Origin: Proteiniphilum sp. UBA5384
GTDB lineage: Bacteria > Bacteroidota > Bacteroidia > Bacteroidales > Dysgonomonadaceae
Assembly (NCBI RefSeq): GCF_002410825.1
Contig: NZ_DHOS01000066.1
Span: forward strand, 1-37,912
DNA: 37,912 nucleotides
Direction of reading: 5' to 3'
Shown here: positions 15,358 to 24,612 of the stretch, piece by piece
How positions within the stretch are numbered: the first letter of the stretch is position 1
Layout: each line of letters starts with the position of its first letter
Made by a program: the position numbers and the translations under genes
The notes under the pieces: model-generated
The model's input: the letters and a program-made list of their open reading frames with translations, nothing else
The model's database searches: none
What the model was told of the DNA's origin: nothing

Positions 15358-16143
15358 ATGATTACAAGTTTACAGAATCCGGCGATAAAGAATATCGTAA
15401 AGTTATCGAAGAGCAAGGAGAGGAAGGATCAGCAGCTTTTCGTGATTGAAGGGGCGCGGGAACTGTCATTGGCTCTGCAAAGCGGTTATCGTCCCGAGGC
15501 GGTGTACCTATGCCGGGAAATGTTTGAAAAGACAAAATATCCCGATCTGTTGGATGTGCTGCCCCCGGAGATTGTGTGTGATATCTCACCGGCGGTATTC
15601 AGCAAAATCGCCTACCGGGAGAATTCCGACGGAGTAGTGGCGTTGGCGAAACCAAGACCGCATACGCCGGACGACCTACAGCTTTCTCGAAATCCGTTCC
15701 TTATCCTGCTCGAGGCGGTGGAGAAACCGGGTAACTTGGGTGCTATTCTCCGTACCGCCGATGCTGCCGCAGTGGATGCGGTGATTATATGTGACCCGCA
15801 GACCGACCTCTATAATCCCAATGTAGTACGATCGAGCGTGGGGGGGATTTTTACCGTACAGACGGCCGTCTGCACTTCCGAAGAGGCGTTTGCATGGTTA
15901 CAAAAACAGTATATATCATCTTTTGCGGCTGAATTGCAGGCGGCTGAATTTTATCAGGAGATAGATTTCACCGGACCTTCGGCCATCGTGATGGGTACCG
16001 AAGCGGATGGGTTGTCCGACTTCTGGCTCCGGCATGCGACAAAGCGAATCAAAATCCCCATGCGCGGGAAAATTGATTCGCTTAACGTGTCGGTATCTAC
16101 TGCCGTGCTTACCTTCGAGGCGATGCGGCAGCGCGGGTTTTAA
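15358..16143 (+). CDS. TrmH/SpoU-family RNA 2'-O-methyltransferase
   Basis: A 261-residue SPOUT enzyme. The N-terminal substrate-binding part (about 1-95) contains FVIEGARELSLAL. The knotted catalytic domain carries motif 1 EKPGNLGAILRTADAAAVDAVI, motif 2 AIVMGTEADGLS and motif 3 IKIPMRGKIDSLNVSVSTAVLTFEAMRQR. It would methylate a ribose 2'-OH in rRNA or tRNA using S-adenosylmethionine. I chose ATG 15358 over GTG 15301, since the added residues would be encoded by a low-complexity spacer. The stop overlaps the convergent GH109-like gene by four bases. The exact nucleotide target is unknown. Confidence 0.88.
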   Translation: MITSLQNPAIKNIVKLSKSKERKDQQLFVIEGARELSLALQSGYRPEAVYLCREMFEKTKYPDLLDVLPPEIVCDISPAVFSKIAYRENSDGVVALAKPRPHTPDDLQLSRNPFLILLEAVEKPGNLGAILRTADAAAVDAVIICDPQTDLYNPNVVRSSVGGIFTVQTAVCTSEEAFAWLQKQYISSFAAELQAAEFYQEIDFTGPSAIVMGTEADGLSDFWLRHATKRIKIPMRGKIDSLNVSVSTAVLTFEAMRQRGF

Positions 16144-17567
16144 TCCACAAAAGCATGCCTGAATCCCTGTATTTTATTCCAGTTACCACGGGTAAAGTCG
16201 GGCACCTCTACTGAAGAGTTGTTGTTCTCCATCGAGATGCGACTCAACTCCCCTAGGCAACACCATTCCGCCAGGTCATACACATCCATGTCCAGGGGCA
16301 AACCATTCCGAAGGCAATACACCAAACGGTAATCCATGATAAAGTCCATGCCGCCGTGGCCACCCACTTCCTTCGCTTTTTCTTCCAATTCGCGATGGAT
16401 GCGGTGCTTGTACTTGTCCATCAGCATATCACGCACCTCCCTCGGCATATAACTGTGGGCACTCAGGTTCTCATGGTCGGGCATACCCTCTCCCGGCACC
16501 ATATCCTCTTCGAGGGCGTACCCCTGGTTCGGGTATTTGTTCGCGAACCCCTTCGTGCCGCTCACCTGATACATACGGCTGTAGGGGCGAGGTGAAGCCA
16601 CGTCGTGCTGGATAAGGATCGTTTTACCCTTTTCCGTGCGGATCATCGTCATCGTGTTCTGCCCGTTGGCGAAAAGATAGGCGCTGTCGCGGTCCACCCC
16701 CCTCTTCTCAATCAGGTATTCGGGAATATTCACCGGTTTGGTATCCATCGACACCAGGGTGGTCATCCTGTCACCACGGTGTATGTCCAGCACTTGGGCA
16801 GCAGGGCCCAAACCATGCGTGGCATACACGTCTCCACGGAATTCCCTGTTGAACTGCATCCGCCAGTCCCCTTCATACGCATCCCAAAAATCGCTCAGGT
16901 TGTGGATATAGGCTCCCTCGGTATGGAGCACCTCGCCGAAAAGGCCCTGTTGCGCCATATTAAGTGTGGTAAGTTCAAAAAAATCATACACGCAGTTTTC
17001 CAACTGTATGCAATGTTTTTGTGTCCGTTCGGCGGTATTCACCACCTCCCAGATTTCGTCCAAATTCATCGCCGCCGGTACTTCGCAAGCCACATGCTTG
17101 CCCTGCTTCATGGCATAAACCATCATCGGGACGTGGTGTTTCCAGTCGGTGGCAATATACACCAGGTCGATATCCTCACGCTGGCACAGTTCTTTCCAGG
17201 CATCTTCGCTACCGCTGTAGGAAGCAGCCTGTGGCAAACCCGCCCTCTCGAGGATACCCTGCGCCTTCTCCACTCTGTCTCCATGTTTATCGCACAGGGC
17301 CACAATCTTCGTCCCCGGGATATGGGTGAAACGTTGCACTGCGCCCGGGCCACGCATCCCTAATCCGATAAAGCCGACGCGCACCGTGTCGATCTTCTCG
17401 GCAACTAAACCCAATACGTCTTTTTGTCCCGCGGGACGTTCGGGTACTTCCGTGCGGATAGGTTGCCTCTTCTCATCTCCTTCTTTCGTCCTCTGTGTGC
17501 CGCTTGTGCAGCCGAGCAGGAACAGTACAGCCACTAATATGGCCAATGTCATCGTTTTTTTGTGCAT
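16140..17567 (-). CDS. Gfo/Idh/MocA-fold lipoprotein, GH109-like
   Basis: A 475-residue protein with a lipoprotein signal (MHKKTMTLAILVAVLFLLGC, Cys20). The Rossmann domain starts at VRVGFIGLGMRG (62-72), followed by IVALCDKHGDR and VYIATDWKHHVPM, then GKHVACEVPAAMNLDEI. THGLGPAAQVLDIHRGDRM matches the NAD-dependent GH109 glycosidase group, known for alpha-N-acetylgalactosaminidase activity in Bacteroidota. ATG 17567 was preferred over 17597 because it opens directly into the signal peptide. It is last in the minus-strand locus, 56 bases after susD, and is the only carbohydrate-active candidate there, suggesting amino-sugar-containing glycans as substrate. GH109 assignment is from motif recognition; a plain oxidoreductase is the alternative. 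Confidence 0.75.
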   Translation of the reverse strand: MHKKTMTLAILVAVLFLLGCTSGTQRTKEGDEKRQPIRTEVPERPAGQKDVLGLVAEKIDTVRVGFIGLGMRGPGAVQRFTHIPGTKIVALCDKHGDRVEKAQGILERAGLPQAASYSGSEDAWKELCQREDIDLVYIATDWKHHVPMMVYAMKQGKHVACEVPAAMNLDEIWEVVNTAERTQKHCIQLENCVYDFFELTTLNMAQQGLFGEVLHTEGAYIHNLSDFWDAYEGDWRMQFNREFRGDVYATHGLGPAAQVLDIHRGDRMTTLVSMDTKPVNIPEYLIEKRGVDRDSAYLFANGQNTMTMIRTEKGKTILIQHDVASPRPYSRMYQVSGTKGFANKYPNQGYALEEDMVPGEGMPDHENLSAHSYMPREVRDMLMDKYKHRIHRELEEKAKEVGGHGGMDFIMDYRLVYCLRNGLPLDMDVYDLAEWCCLGELSRISMENNNSSVEVPDFTRGNWNKIQGFRHAFVD

Positions 17568-17623
17568 AATAATTTCGAGTAACATAGCAGAAGGCAACCC
17601 AATGGAGCCTTCTGCTTATTGTG

Positions 17624-19342
17624 TTATTTTGTTGGATTCTGAGTCAGTTGGTTACCTGTACCCACGTATGCATTGATCGCGTCTTGAGGTATATAGTATA
17701 CGACACGGTAGTCGGTGGGTGCTACTTCTTCCATCGCATTGTGCGGTCCGGGATAATGACGCGTGAGCGGTTTGCCATTACGGAATACATCATAGCTGCG
17801 TTCTGCCTGGAAGGCAAGTTCCAATTGACGTTCTTTGTCGATCATCTCATCTGCATTGGCTGCGGTGAGTGTGGTGTATCCCTGGCCGGGGAGTGAGCGT
17901 TCGCGTACTATATTCAATGCAGTACGTGCAGTTTCATAATCACCTTTCTTGGCAGCGGCTTCCGCTTTGTTCAGATACATCTCTGCCAATCGGGTGATTA
18001 TAGGAGAGTGGAGATGGGAGTCTTCTCCCTCGCGTGAACATTTCACGATATAAAACATCGGGTGGGAACGGTTCAGTTTCATTAATTTATCGATAACACC
18101 TGTATAAGTGTTGCCGTCTTCATAATTGATAGAATAGATACCCTGTTCTGCATCTACCGGTGTCAATGTATAGTTTTTTTCATTATCTATACATGTGATG
18201 GTATTCCCTGACCTTGTAATGGGTGCTTGGATGTATGTGTAATTGGTCTGTACACCGGCATCATTATAAAGATTCCTGATAAACCGGAATACATCTACAT
18301 TATCATCTGAATACTGTGGTTCGATAAAGGCAGCGCGGGCGTCTACCAATTTGTTGTTTGCCCAGTCGTTACGTCCTGTTTCATCGAGAAGACTCAGGTA
18401 TTTGCCACTGGCATACATTTCACCCCAGCCCATACCGCCAATCACAGCGTACATTCCTCCGACGCCGTAGTAGTGGGCAGAACCCGAAAACTCCGAAGCA
18501 ACACGTTTAATGGCAAAAATGGTCTCGCTGTTGTTTTCAGGAGTGAGCTCGTTGTAACGCATGAAATGATCACGCGAGAGCAAGGCATATTCTCCCGAAT
18601 TGATTACATCATCGGCATATTTCAAGGCCAGATCAGCGTATTGTGTATTAGGACTTTCGTATGTGCCGCTCATATAGAGGTAGATACGGGATAGTAATGC
18701 TTGTGCAGCCGTTTTGGAGGCATAGACAGGTCCTTTGTTGATAGTCAATAAAGCGGCTGCTTTCTCCAAATCGGCAATGGATTGCTTGTAGGTGTCTTCT
18801 ACTGTAGCACGATCGGGGAAATCACCGAACACATTCTCTGGAGTGCCGTTCACGATGGGTACTCCAAGGTTTTTGTCGGGATTCTGGAAATAAGGTCTTC
18901 CGTACGCGCGGCAGAGATAGAAATACATCAAACCGCGTAGGAAATAAGCTTCCCCAATCTGGTTATCCACTTCGGGACTTTGTCCTTCCTCAATCATCGA
19001 TATGATATTGGATGCTTGGGCAATAGCTTTGTAGCTGTTGTCCCAGAACGACTGGAGACGACCATTGTTCGGTGTGCGAGAATAAGAGATAAATTCATAA
19101 AACGCGTCGGTGGACGAACCGCGGATCATGATATTGTCACCTGCATATTCGCCACAACGGTGCATTACGTCTGACCACCCTTTCATTTGCGCATAAGCTC
19201 CGTTAAGCAGGGTAGAAAGAGATCCGTCCGGATCCTGCTTTATTCTTTCATCCGGCATGGAGCCGTAGGGTAACCTCTCTAGATCGCAAGCAGAAAAACC
19301 AATGCCTGTGATCAATAAAATACATATAACTAATTTCTTCAT
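17624..19342 (-). CDS. susD-like: SusD/RagB-family outer-membrane glycan-binding lipoprotein
   Basis: A 572-residue SusD homologue. The lipoprotein signal MKKLVICILLITGIGFSAC places the lipidated Cys at 19. The N-terminal LERLPYGSMPDERIKQDPDG is typical. TPR-like helices follow (EAYFLRGLMYFYLCRAYG, AQALLSRIYLYMSGTYE), and the C-terminal part contains RLAEMYLNKAEAAAKKGDYETARTALN, the RagB/SusD helical core. It sits on the cell surface as the lid of the SusC transporter encoded 14 bases upstream. Ligand type cannot be read directly. Confidence 0.94.
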   Translation of the reverse strand: MKKLVICILLITGIGFSACDLERLPYGSMPDERIKQDPDGSLSTLLNGAYAQMKGWSDVMHRCGEYAGDNIMIRGSSTDAFYEFISYSRTPNNGRLQSFWDNSYKAIAQASNIISMIEEGQSPEVDNQIGEAYFLRGLMYFYLCRAYGRPYFQNPDKNLGVPIVNGTPENVFGDFPDRATVEDTYKQSIADLEKAAALLTINKGPVYASKTAAQALLSRIYLYMSGTYESPNTQYADLALKYADDVINSGEYALLSRDHFMRYNELTPENNSETIFAIKRVASEFSGSAHYYGVGGMYAVIGGMGWGEMYASGKYLSLLDETGRNDWANNKLVDARAAFIEPQYSDDNVDVFRFIRNLYNDAGVQTNYTYIQAPITRSGNTITCIDNEKNYTLTPVDAEQGIYSINYEDGNTYTGVIDKLMKLNRSHPMFYIVKCSREGEDSHLHSPIITRLAEMYLNKAEAAAKKGDYETARTALNIVRERSLPGQGYTTLTAANADEMIDKERQLELAFQAERSYDVFRNGKPLTRHYPGPHNAMEEVAPTDYRVVYYIPQDAINAYVGTGNQLTQNPTK

Positions 19343-19356
19343 ATGATTAATCTTCT

Positions 19357-22300
19357 TTAAAATGTGATATTGATGCCAAATAAGAATTTACGTGTAGTGG
19401 GGTATACAGTAGTTGTGATTCCCACAACTTTAAGTGTTCCATCATCATCGTATGAAGGTAATTCAGGGTCAATACCCGAATAGTCGGTGATAGTGAAAAG
19501 GTTCTCACCGGTAACGAAAAGCCTTACATTTGACAGGTTGTATTGCGGCAATTCAAAGTTATACCCTAAGGAGAGGGTACGCATTTTGAAATAGGAGCCA
19601 CTTTCCAGATAGCGGGAGGATAAACTGTTGGATTGGGATTTATTCTCATACATTGCTTTGGGGTGGGTGGCGATATCACCCGGTTTTTCCCAGCGGCTCC
19701 ATCCCTTCATCAGACGCATCTGGTTACGATCGGTATAGATACCGTCAGAGTCATATTCGGTACGGGTGTAGTTGTAAATCTTTCCTCCTACCGAATAGCC
19801 AAAGACAGCGTTGAGATCAAAATTTTTCCAATAGAGGCTTGTGGAGAATCCTCCAAAGAATTTCGGAGTATAGGCTCCCATTTCTACCTGATCGGCTTCT
19901 GCATATTTTTCGGTAATTTCCCTTGTTGTATTTCCATTGGCGTCAGTTACGGTCTTGTACCACTGGGGTGCGCCATTTTCAGGATTCACACCTGCCCATT
20001 CGGGGAGATACCATGTGTCGGCATCAATTCCTTCGCGCAGGATAGTCTGGGCCGAGCCGGCGATATTTACACTGGTACGTCCGCCGATAATAGGTGGCAC
20101 CTGGCCTGTTTCCGGATCGCGCACGCCATATAATTCTGTTACCTTATTGCGGTTCAAGCCGATGTTGGCATCCACGCTCCAAAGTAAATCTTTCTGCTTG
20201 ATGATATCCACGCTTGCGGTGGCTTCAAAACCTTTGTTGCGTACCTCGCCTACATTCCTCCATACGCGGGTAACACCCGCAACGCCCGGTACCGGAACCC
20301 GGTAGAGTAGGTCGCTGGTGTTTTTGAGGTAATAATCAAATGTCATCCGCAGACGATTAAATAAAGCGATGTCGAGCCCGAGACCGGTGGTATAGGATTT
20401 TTCCCAGGTGAGGTCCCTGTTCCCTATTTGAGAGATCAATGCCCCGGAGTTGCCGTTATAGCTCGCGCTGGTGGCGACATTATATAAATCGTACTGTGGG
20501 TAGAGAGAAGTCGGTCGGTTTCCTACAGAACCGTACGCTGCTCTCAGTTTTAATTCGTTCACCACATCGATATTGAAGAAATCTTCCCGGTGAATATTCC
20601 AGCCACCGCTGATAGAGAAGAAGTTTCCATATTTGGCATTGTCACCGAAGTTGGATGCTCCGTCGCGGCGCAGTGAAAGTTGGGCCAGGTACTTGTTGTC
20701 GTATGCATAATTAACATTGGAGAAGAACGATTGCACCGCCCATTCCGACACACCACCCTCGGTGGCTTCCGGCTTTGCCACTACGTCAAGTATTTCGAAT
20801 CCGGGTACAAATCCGGTTCCCGTGGCTATGACACTCTTGCTTGAATAGTCGTTGAATTCATATGCCAACAGGGCATTGATGGAGTGTTTATCAAAATATT
20901 TGTTGAAACGGAACATCTGATTTGTGTAACGGCGGGTCATATCGGAACGGTATTCCTGGATACGACCTTTTACCCCTTCACCGGCATTCGAACGTGGATC
21001 TATATACGATTTTGATTTATAGTTCCGGTATTTTATGTTGTTGACAGACGAGAATGTCAGCCAGTCGGTCAACTTGATATCAAAGTCGAAATTACCCATA
21101 AATTCATAGGTCGTTGATTCGGAGAAGTTGTATTGCAAGTCGTATAAATAATTGGTGCTATTGCTGTTTACCCATAAGGGGGATCTATGTCCCACGATAT
21201 TGCCATCTTCGTCATAAGGGCTGTCCCACGGGAGATTAGAGTACATGGCGCTAACCGAATATTGGCGATTGTCGATATCGCGCCTCGAACCGGAAAGAAA
21301 AGGCCTGATAGTAAGCCAGTCGTAGGGACGATAATCGGTTTTGTACAACAGGTTATAGCGGGTGTAGTCGTATCCCTTCACAGCACCGCTCTCATCATAC
21401 ATGCCGACAGAAATCATGGAACGCATTTTTTCTGTTCCCCCGGAAAGGGTGAGGTTGTATTCCTGTAAGAATCCGGTTTGTGAAGCCAGATCCCACCAGC
21501 TGAAGTTATTGTCTCTCAACTCAGGGCTCCAGCGGGGAAATAAGATTTCCTCCTGATTGCTAAATGATTTGAAGTAATCATACATTTCCGCTCCATTCAT
21601 CATCTTGAGATTTCCCCTCATCAAATTGCTGACTCCCGCCTTGGCTGTAAGGTCGATGGTCAGTTTGTCGACTTTGGGGCTTTTGGTGGTGACTACGATT
21701 ACGCCATTGGCTCCCTGAGAACCGTAGATGGCGGTGGAAGCTGCATCCTTCAAGATGGTGATCGACTCGATATCAGCGGGATTGAGTGAACCGGAGCTGC
21801 TACCCACTATCACACCGTCGATTACCCAAAGGGGATCGGTACTCCCATTTACAGTCGACTTACCACGGATAATAATGGTTCCTGTTGATCCGGGTTGTCC
21901 TGATCCGGGAGCTACATATACACCCGGAGCTTTTGAATTAAGCATGTTTTCGGTAGAGGGGGAAGTGATATTCCTTAATTTCTCGCTGGAAACAGTTTGC
22001 AGCGAACCCGTCAAACTTTCACGACGTTGCACGGTATAACCCACAACCACCAATTCATCCAATTGACGGGTATCTTCTTGCAATATGATATCGACAAATG
22101 TTTTTCCTGCAGTCGATATTTCCACGTCCTGATAACCGATGTAAGAAACTAACAAGATTGCTCCACTCGGAACATCAAGTGAAAAGTTTCCGTCGAAATC
22201 GGTCACCGTTCCCACCGTAGGATTATTCTTATCCACTACGGTGGCACCGATAACCGGTTCTCCATAAGCATCCACAATATTTCCCTTCACAGAGACTTCT

Positions 22301-22659
22301 TTTTTCTGGTCTGATGTGTGAGCTTGTTGTTCCGGTACTTCCTTTTGGAATAACGCGATAATGTTATTATCACTTTTGCTGTAATCGATATTCGTACCTG
22401 CGAGTATTTGGCGCATCGCATTATCGATATCAGAATCTGTTAACCGCACAGTGGTGCTCTTTTCCAGCTCCGGAAGTGTTTCGTTATAGAAGAATCTGTA
22501 ATCACTAACACGTTCAACTGCTTTCAATGCTTCTACTAACGGTTGGTTTTGCACATTAATGGTGATTTGTGAAAAAACCTGACTTGTGATGAGCCATAAT
22601 AGCAAACATAAGATGGTTTTTGCGGATAGGCCTTTTTCTCGAAATAAAGTTTTCCTCAT
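19357..22659 (-). CDS. susC-like: SusC/RagA-family TonB-dependent transporter with STN domain
   Basis: A 1100-residue outer-membrane transporter. After a signal peptide (about 1-30) it has an STN signalling domain (about 33-108: ITINVQNQPLVEALKAVERVSD through DNNIIALFQKE). A carboxypeptidase-regulatory-like domain follows (about 125-195: GNIVDAYGEPVIGATVVD, VSYIGYQDVEI), then the plug (VVVGYTVQRRESLTG, ADIESITILKDAASTAIYG). The beta barrel ends in RKFLFGINITF with the usual terminal aromatic. The STN domain fits control by the FecR/ECF sigma pair encoded upstream: substrate arrival would signal through FecR to free the sigma factor. It is full length. susD follows after 14 bases. The 305-base gap before it holds a hairpin. 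Confidence 0.95.
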   Translation of the reverse strand: MRKTLFREKGLSAKTILCLLLWLITSQVFSQITINVQNQPLVEALKAVERVSDYRFFYNETLPELEKSTTVRLTDSDIDNAMRQILAGTNIDYSKSDNNIIALFQKEVPEQQAHTSDQKKEVSVKGNIVDAYGEPVIGATVVDKNNPTVGTVTDFDGNFSLDVPSGAILLVSYIGYQDVEISTAGKTFVDIILQEDTRQLDELVVVGYTVQRRESLTGSLQTVSSEKLRNITSPSTENMLNSKAPGVYVAPGSGQPGSTGTIIIRGKSTVNGSTDPLWVIDGVIVGSSSGSLNPADIESITILKDAASTAIYGSQGANGVIVVTTKSPKVDKLTIDLTAKAGVSNLMRGNLKMMNGAEMYDYFKSFSNQEEILFPRWSPELRDNNFSWWDLASQTGFLQEYNLTLSGGTEKMRSMISVGMYDESGAVKGYDYTRYNLLYKTDYRPYDWLTIRPFLSGSRRDIDNRQYSVSAMYSNLPWDSPYDEDGNIVGHRSPLWVNSNSTNYLYDLQYNFSESTTYEFMGNFDFDIKLTDWLTFSSVNNIKYRNYKSKSYIDPRSNAGEGVKGRIQEYRSDMTRRYTNQMFRFNKYFDKHSINALLAYEFNDYSSKSVIATGTGFVPGFEILDVVAKPEATEGGVSEWAVQSFFSNVNYAYDNKYLAQLSLRRDGASNFGDNAKYGNFFSISGGWNIHREDFFNIDVVNELKLRAAYGSVGNRPTSLYPQYDLYNVATSASYNGNSGALISQIGNRDLTWEKSYTTGLGLDIALFNRLRMTFDYYLKNTSDLLYRVPVPGVAGVTRVWRNVGEVRNKGFEATASVDIIKQKDLLWSVDANIGLNRNKVTELYGVRDPETGQVPPIIGGRTSVNIAGSAQTILREGIDADTWYLPEWAGVNPENGAPQWYKTVTDANGNTTREITEKYAEADQVEMGAYTPKFFGGFSTSLYWKNFDLNAVFGYSVGGKIYNYTRTEYDSDGIYTDRNQMRLMKGWSRWEKPGDIATHPKAMYENKSQSNSLSSRYLESGSYFKMRTLSLGYNFELPQYNLSNVRLFVTGENLFTITDYSGIDPELPSYDDDGTLKVVGITTTVYPTTRKFLFGINITF

Positions 22660-22964
22660 AGATAATTAATTTAAAAAATTTAAAAATTGCCTGCTCTCTG
22701 CAGTGGAGGTAGAGTTTGTTTCCTTACCCTGCTCAACATAGAAAACTGAACTTTTTTAGTAACAGAGTAGATGAAATTTTTCATTCTACCTGTTATATTA
22801 TTACAGGATAATATAAAAAATCCGCTAATTGGTTAACTTTTATTATCATTATTTAGTAATGCGATGTTGTGTAATATCAAGAGTGACAAAAAAGGAAGTT
22901 TCTTCTTACTGTCGATAAAAAAGAAGGATGATTTTAAGGTGTAATGTCTGAGAAATGTATACGA
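22660..22964 (-). other. FecR-susC intergenic region with stem-loop
   Basis: These 305 bases between the FecR stop and the susC start contain no gene. At 22762-22793 is an imperfect hairpin: ACAG, GTAGA and TGAAA pair with TTTCA, TCTAC and CTGT, with one unpaired base on each side and a tight loop. No TAnnTTTG box was found on the minus strand, consistent with a promoter read by the linked ECF sigma factor, whose consensus is unknown to me. The hairpin lies about 105-135 bases upstream of the susC ATG and could be an mRNA leader element or a binding site. Confidence 0.45.
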
Positions 22965-23939
22965 TCACTTTTTGTAGTACAGTTCGATGGTTGTACCGTT
23001 CATTTTATAGCACATTGGGGAGGTAAGGGTGAGTAAGTCTAAAGTATTGATGATACTACTGCTGCAGAGTGTCCCCGAGAAACGGAGAGCACGCAGTTCA
23101 TCTGATGCAAAACGGATATCTACGTTGAATACACGTGACAGGGTAATGGCAATTTCCTCAAGTGAATTATTTTGAAAGTAAAGATTCCCATTTTTCCATT
23201 CTGTGAAATAGGAAGCATATACCATGTCGGTAGTAAGTGTTCCATCTCTTTTGTTATATATTGCACGTTCATTTTTTTCTAAGACGTGCTCTAAGCCGTG
23301 GGCTGTTACTCTTACTTTCCCTTCCAGTAACACAGAAGAAAAGAGTTGGCTATCGTCATAAGCTGTCACGTTGAAAGAGGTTCCCAATGCTTCAATATCC
23401 ATCTCTTTTGTTTTCACAGTAAACGGATATTTTGTGTCTTTTGACACTTCAAAGAAAGCTTCACCCGATAGATATACATTCCGATTTTTACGGCTGAAAG
23501 TCTCGTTATAGGAAAGCGTCGATTCGGAATTGAGCCATGCCCTACTACCATCGGCAAGCACGATGGAGGCTTTTTCCCCTTTATCTGCTGTAATAGTGAT
23601 AAGGGCGGGCTCTTCGATATGATTGGTCATCAAAAAATATACCGAAAAGGCTGAGATAAAGGGAAGCATGATCACTGCCGCCCATCGCAACGTTTTTTTC
23701 CAGTCCATTACCGGGAAAAAAGATCTTTTTTTGTGGGAGATGGAGGCGTGGATAGAGGCAAACAGAAGTTTAGACATTTCTTCGTCCATTTCCGGACTGG
23801 CATTCATCAGTTCGTTGTCTAAAATAGATTGAATCCGGGCGTTATTCCGGAGTGCACCAGCGAGTAATTGCAATTCCGGCTCCGAAATTTCTTTTCGCAG
23901 GTATTTCTCAAATAGACGTATGTACTGGTTGTCCTCCAT
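22965..23939 (-). CDS. FecR-family anti-sigma factor
   Basis: A 324-residue FecR-type regulator. The cytoplasmic N-terminal part (about 1-85) would bind the sigma factor. A single membrane helix follows at about 88-107 (AAVIMLPFISAFSVYFLM). The periplasmic FecR domain contains VLADGSRAWLNSESTLSYNE, YLSGEAFFEVSKD, FTVKTKEMDIEALGTSFNV and VLLEGKVRVT. The C-terminal region is the DUF4974-type module common in Bacteroidota, which would contact the STN domain of the SusC partner. It is encoded 70 bases after the sigma factor and 305 bases before susC, the usual order for ECF-controlled glycan loci. Confidence 0.93.
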   Translation of the reverse strand: MEDNQYIRLFEKYLRKEISEPELQLLAGALRNNARIQSILDNELMNASPEMDEEMSKLLFASIHASISHKKRSFFPVMDWKKTLRWAAVIMLPFISAFSVYFLMTNHIEEPALITITADKGEKASIVLADGSRAWLNSESTLSYNETFSRKNRNVYLSGEAFFEVSKDTKYPFTVKTKEMDIEALGTSFNVTAYDDSQLFSSVLLEGKVRVTAHGLEHVLEKNERAIYNKRDGTLTTDMVYASYFTEWKNGNLYFQNNSLEEIAITLSRVFNVDIRFASDELRALRFSGTLCSSSIINTLDLLTLTSPMCYKMNGTTIELYYKK

Positions 23940-24009
23940 TATTTTTCTCCCATGTATTAAGAATACAGTTTAGGCCTCACTTCCCTCTATTTACCCATTA
24001 TTAATTATA

Positions 24010-24597
24010 TTAAATTAACGACATCAAGCAGAGAATAAATAGTTTGTCATAATTTTTTTCGAACTGCCTCTTTATGAATTTTGTAGCCAGTGAGAGTTGT
24101 GTTTCCACTGTGCTTATGGATATTTGCATTATATCGGCAATCTCTTTCGTCGAAAACTCTTCTTTTCGTCGCAAGATGAAAATTCTTTTGCGCGAGGGGG
24201 GTAGTTGTTCTATCAATTCATCTACATAGTTCTCAAGCCATTTTTTGTCGATTTCTTTTTCTATAAATGTATCGTATACAGGTTGTTCTTTCAATAAGAA
24301 CTGTTGGTATAGAAACTCAACAATTTGGTGCTGGTACTTATTGAACAGACTATTTTTAGCGATGGAGGAAAGGTAAGATAATATCGATTTTCTTGTGTCA
24401 ACTTGCTCCCTCACTTCCCATAATTTGATAAACGTGGATTGCACGACCTCTTCTGCAATATAGTGATCGCCATGTGAAATTGCCATAATGAAGTTGTACA
24501 GCTTTCCGGAATATTGTTTGTAAATATTCTCGAACGCTTTATCCGAACCCTTACTCAATGCCCTGAGTTCTTTTACTTCATCAAACATCTTGTTCAT
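24010..24597 (-). CDS. ECF RNA polymerase sigma factor
   Basis: A 195-residue ECF sigma factor of the Bacteroidota FecR-linked group. Region 2 covers about 18-85 (DKAFENIYKQYSGKLYNFIMAI, AEEVVQSTFIKLWEVREQV). Region 4 covers about 128-180 (ELIEQLPPSRKRIFILRR, FSTKEIADIMQISISTVETQL, the helix-turn-helix). The C-terminal ten residues are hydrophobic. It would direct transcription of the downstream susC-susD-GH109 genes when released by FecR. It lies 15 bases after the S9 peptidase gene, with no room for a separate promoter unless that lies inside the peptidase gene. The start could be the second Met (residue 4). Confidence 0.92.
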   Translation of the reverse strand: MNKMFDEVKELRALSKGSDKAFENIYKQYSGKLYNFIMAISHGDHYIAEEVVQSTFIKLWEVREQVDTRKSILSYLSSIAKNSLFNKYQHQIVEFLYQQFLLKEQPVYDTFIEKEIDKKWLENYVDELIEQLPPSRKRIFILRRKEEFSTKEIADIMQISISTVETQLSLATKFIKRQFEKNYDKLFILCLMSLI

Positions 24598-24612
24598 TAG
24601 TTCAAATTTTCA

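Noticed and set aside
16605..17363. Plus-strand open frame of 252 codons opposite the GH109-like gene
   Set aside because: The minus-strand gene has a lipoprotein signal and clear family motifs; the opposite frame has none.
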